Source of the DNA: Atopobium sp. UBA2090
GTDB taxonomy: Bacteria; Actinomycetota; Coriobacteriia; Coriobacteriales; Atopobiaceae
NCBI GenBank assembly: GCA_002331575.1
Contig: DCZG01000015.1
Location: forward strand, 1-23,959
Direction of reading: 5' to 3'
DNA: 23,959 nt
In this document: positions 22,222-23,959 of the stretch, piece after piece
Numbering within the stretch: the first letter of the stretch is position 1
Layout of the letters: each line of letters begins with the position of its first letter
Translations under genes and position numbers: made by a program
The notes under the pieces: model-generated
What the model saw: the letters and a program-made list of their open reading frames with translations, nothing else
The model's database searches: none
What the model was told of the DNA's origin: nothing

Positions 22222-22965
22222 CTAGAGCCCCGGCCTGTCTATGGCAAGGAGCAGCGTCACGGCTATCGCGACGCATATCGCCAGGTCCATGGGGGCGTCG
22301 CCCGCGAACGTGGCCGCGAAGCCGTCTCGGGCGGTTCCCGCGGCGTCGATGCTCGCGAACGGGGATTCTCCGCGCCTGATGTCGCAGGCCGTCGAGTCGC
22401 TCCTCGACGTGAGGGAGAGGCCCTCGCCGTCGAGCCGATACGCGATGGCGAACTGCTCCATGTCCCGCACGGCCTCCACCTTGTGGAACCCGCTCACCTT
22501 GATGGCGACTCGCGTCATGTCGAATCCCATGAAGGTGGTCGTCCGCCGGGCGAGCGAGCCCACCCTCCTGCCGCTCTCGTCACGGACGGCAAAGTCGCGT
22601 GGCCCGAGGGGCGACTTCGCGGCTCGTGCCTCGTACGCGATGGCGCCGGTCTTGTCGCTCGCGAGTATGCGGACGGAGTCCGCGTCGTCGACCAGCTTGA
22701 GGCTGAGGGACGCGACGGGACTCGCAGGTTCTGGCGCGGGCCCCTCCGGAAGCTGGCCCGCATCGGCGTCGAAGTCCGGGTCGACCAGCTCGTCGAGACT
22801 CATGTGGTAGGTGCGAGCGAGCGCCATGGCCTTGTCGATGGTCGGCGCGCCCTGACCGCACTCCCAGTTGGACACCGTCTGGCGAGTCACGCCGAGAAGG
22901 TTGGCGACCTCCTGCTGGCTGAGGCCGTGACGTCTGCGAAGCTCCGCGATGCGCTCTCCGAACAT
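22222..22965 (-). CDS. Xre-family regulator with LURP-one-like domain and C-terminal membrane helix
   Basis: This 247-aa protein starts with a classical Cro/C1-type helix-turn-helix (residues about 5-60, with LSQQEVANLLGVTRQTVSNWECG). A Pro-rich linker (about 68-82) leads to a beta-rich domain (KLVDDADSVRILASDKTGAIAYEA ... FAVRDESGRRVGSLARR) resembling LURP-one/tubby-like folds. A hydrophobic helix (MDLAICVAIAVTLLLAI, about 226-242) ends the chain, so the regulator may be membrane-tethered. ATG 22965 has AGGAGGAG 4-6 nt upstream. It is convergent with the Ntn hydrolase gene and divergent from the HAD gene. Repeats at 23025-23071 upstream of it are possible operators for autoregulation. Confidence 0.83.
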   Translation of the reverse strand: MFGERIAELRRRHGLSQQEVANLLGVTRQTVSNWECGQGAPTIDKAMALARTYHMSLDELVDPDFDADAGQLPEGPAPEPASPVASLSLKLVDDADSVRILASDKTGAIAYEARAAKSPLGPRDFAVRDESGRRVGSLARRTTTFMGFDMTRVAIKVSGFHKVEAVRDMEQFAIAYRLDGEGLSLTSRSDSTACDIRRGESPFASIDAAGTARDGFAATFAGDAPMDLAICVAIAVTLLLAIDRPGL

Positions 22966-23024
22966 GGCTCCTCCTGGTAGGTGGCTGTGACTGGCTTTCT
23001 GCCCACAGTATCGAGGTTCCGCGC

Positions 23025-23071
23025 CGAGTTGGAAAGCAAAACGAGTTGGAGTCCTGTCAAATTCGTTTTGC
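23025..23071. promoter_or_regulatory. Possible operator: direct and inverted repeats between Xre and HAD genes
   Basis: CGAGTTGGA occurs twice in direct orientation (23025-23033 and 23042-23050, 17 bp apart). GCAAAACGA (23036-23044) and TCGTTTTGC (23063-23071) form a perfect 9-bp inverted repeat with an 18-bp spacer. On the minus strand a TTGACA lies inside this segment. The arrangement suits binding of the divergent Xre-type regulator, but that is inference. Confidence 0.45.
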
Positions 23072-23128
23072 AGCTTGTGAGGGCGGGGTCCTTCTCGCCC
23101 GTCGACGGTCGTCCGGGCACGTACGACC

Positions 23129-23137
23129 TGGTATGCT
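23129..23137 (+). promoter_or_regulatory. Candidate extended -10 for HAD gene
   Basis: TGGTATGCT fits an extended -10 box (TGnTATGCT) 37 nt upstream of the HAD start; no recognisable -35. Confidence 0.35.
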
Positions 23138-23174
23138 CGACGTTGTTGCGACGGAATCCGCGAGAGGGGCTGCC

Positions 23175-23816
23175 ATGGGGCGTCCGGCCGACATCGAGTG
23201 CGTGCTGTTTGACTTCGACGGGGTCACCGCCGACACCGAGCCGCTCGGCGTGGAGCTTCTCGTCGAGCGATTCGGGGCGATCGGCGTCGACGTCTCGGTC
23301 GAGGAGATCGAGGCGCTCACCGGCACGGCGGGGGACGAGCCCTTCCAGGGCGTTCTCGATGCGCACCACTCCACGCGCACGGTCGCCGAGCTCTTTCCCG
23401 ACGGCACGGGGAACCGAGCCGTCTACCGCGAGATGGACATCGAGCCGCTGCCGGGCATCGTCGATCTCATCCGCGGGCTTCGCGCGCGCGGGATTCTCGT
23501 CGGTCTCGTCTCGCAGACGCCCACCTGCGACGTGATGTACGCGCTCGACCGCTTCAGGATGACGTCGCTCTATGACACGATCGTCTGCGGCGACATGATC
23601 GAGCGCTTCAAGCCCGACCCGCAGCCCTACGAGCGGGCGATGGGGTTTCTCGGCATCGCGCCCGGGCGCACGGTCGTCTTCGAGGACTCGCCGACGGGAA
23701 TCGCCTCGGCGCGAGCTGCCGGCACGTACGTGATCGGGTTCCGTGGCGGCAGCATCGTGCAGGACACGAGCGCCGCCGACGAGAGCATCGACAGCTTCGA
23801 GGGCTTCTCGCTCTGA
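23175..23816 (+). CDS. HAD-superfamily hydrolase, beta-phosphoglucomutase-like
   Basis: This 213-aa cytoplasmic enzyme has all four HAD motifs: Asp13 and Asp15 (FDFDGV), Ser113 (VSQT), Lys146 (FKPDPQPY) and Glu170-Asp171 (FEDSPTGI). The helical cap inserted after motif I (about residues 20-90) is the type found in phosphatases and phosphoglucomutases of this subgroup. The substrate, a sugar phosphate or other phosphomonoester, cannot be told from sequence. ATG 23175 has AGAGGGG just upstream; the longer frame to 23046 has no support. A strong palindrome starts at its stop codon and could end transcription. Confidence 0.87.
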   Translation: MGRPADIECVLFDFDGVTADTEPLGVELLVERFGAIGVDVSVEEIEALTGTAGDEPFQGVLDAHHSTRTVAELFPDGTGNRAVYREMDIEPLPGIVDLIRGLRARGILVGLVSQTPTCDVMYALDRFRMTSLYDTIVCGDMIERFKPDPQPYERAMGFLGIAPGRTVVFEDSPTGIASARAAGTYVIGFRGGSIVQDTSAADESIDSFEGFSL

Positions 23817-23848
23817 CCTGGAAAAGGGGACAGGTTGATTTTCCAGGT
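23816..23848. repeat. Palindrome at HAD gene stop (possible terminator or REP-like unit)
   Basis: ACCTGGAAAA (23816-23825) and TTTTCCAGGT (23839-23848) form a perfect 10-bp inverted repeat around a 13-nt loop beginning GGGGACAGGTTGA. It begins inside the stop codon. The T-run within the right arm could assist termination. The loop wording also resembles short dispersed palindromes linked to IS200-like transposases, which I recall only loosely. Confidence 0.6.
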
Positions 23849-23890
23849 GGCCGCTGGCCGCCGGGGTTCCGCCATGCTCGCTTTCAGGCA

Positions 23891-23959
23891 GATCTTGTGG
23901 GATTCCGTTCACTTCGAGCCCCTGCTGAGGCCGCGAAATGAACGGAATCCCACAAGATC
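23891..23959. repeat. Perfect 21-bp inverted repeat at window end
   Basis: Positions 23891-23911 (GATCTTGTGGGATTCC...) are the exact reverse complement of 23939-23959, around a 27-nt centre in which TTCG and CGAA can also pair. The structure may continue past the window. It lies in intergenic DNA and looks like a dispersed palindromic element, a miniature transposable element or a very strong bidirectional terminator. Confidence 0.75.

Overview
The window is high-GC bacterial DNA, most likely from a gut or oral actinobacterium of the Coriobacteriia (Olsenella/Collinsella-like). That placement is inferred from base composition, codon use and a gut-type Ntn amide hydrolase; there is no rRNA or other phylogenetic marker in the window to confirm it.

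Left flank (1-5210): a peptide-uptake and breakdown locus. A DppB-type permease (cut by the window edge) and its lipoprotein substrate-binding protein read leftwards. Diverging from them, a tight three-gene operon reads rightwards: DUF1177 protein, AroM-family protein and a short M29-type metallopeptidase-like enzyme. The two arms probably import and process one class of small peptide or modified amino acid.

Mobile and defence region (5276-21032): a complete IS21-family element (istA/istB, TG...CA ends, 6-bp target duplication, symmetric end repeats) marks the boundary. Next comes lower-GC DNA with a leftward two-gene operon: a PHP-domain/ABC-type ATPase and a small protein overlapping it by 4 nt. 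This resembles a nuclease-ATPase defence module and is the best candidate here for an undescribed system. A decayed second istA separates it from a giant single-chain restriction-modification enzyme (nuclease, SF2 helicase, gamma N6-adenine methyltransferase and target recognition in about 1653 aa, Type ISP/LlaGI-like). A DUF4268 nuclease-like gene follows 2 nt downstream. Further right are a small ORF, a 5'-truncated mcrC without mcrB, and an AAA/DUF4143 ATPase. This mixture of intact and broken restriction genes, insertion sequences and short repeats is typical of a defence island.

Right flank (21165-23959): ordinary high-GC genes return. They are an Ntn hydrolase of the penicillin V acylase/bile salt hydrolase family, a convergent Xre-type regulator with a LURP-one-like domain and a C-terminal membrane helix, and a HAD phosphatase/phosphoglucomutase-like protein. 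The window ends in two palindromes, one a perfect 21-bp inverted repeat.

The most unusual sequence structure inside a gene is a cluster of direct and inverted repeats in the presumed target-recognition part of the Type ISP enzyme. The first and third copies are in frame with each other and the middle copy is out of frame, so recombination there could alter or break the enzyme.
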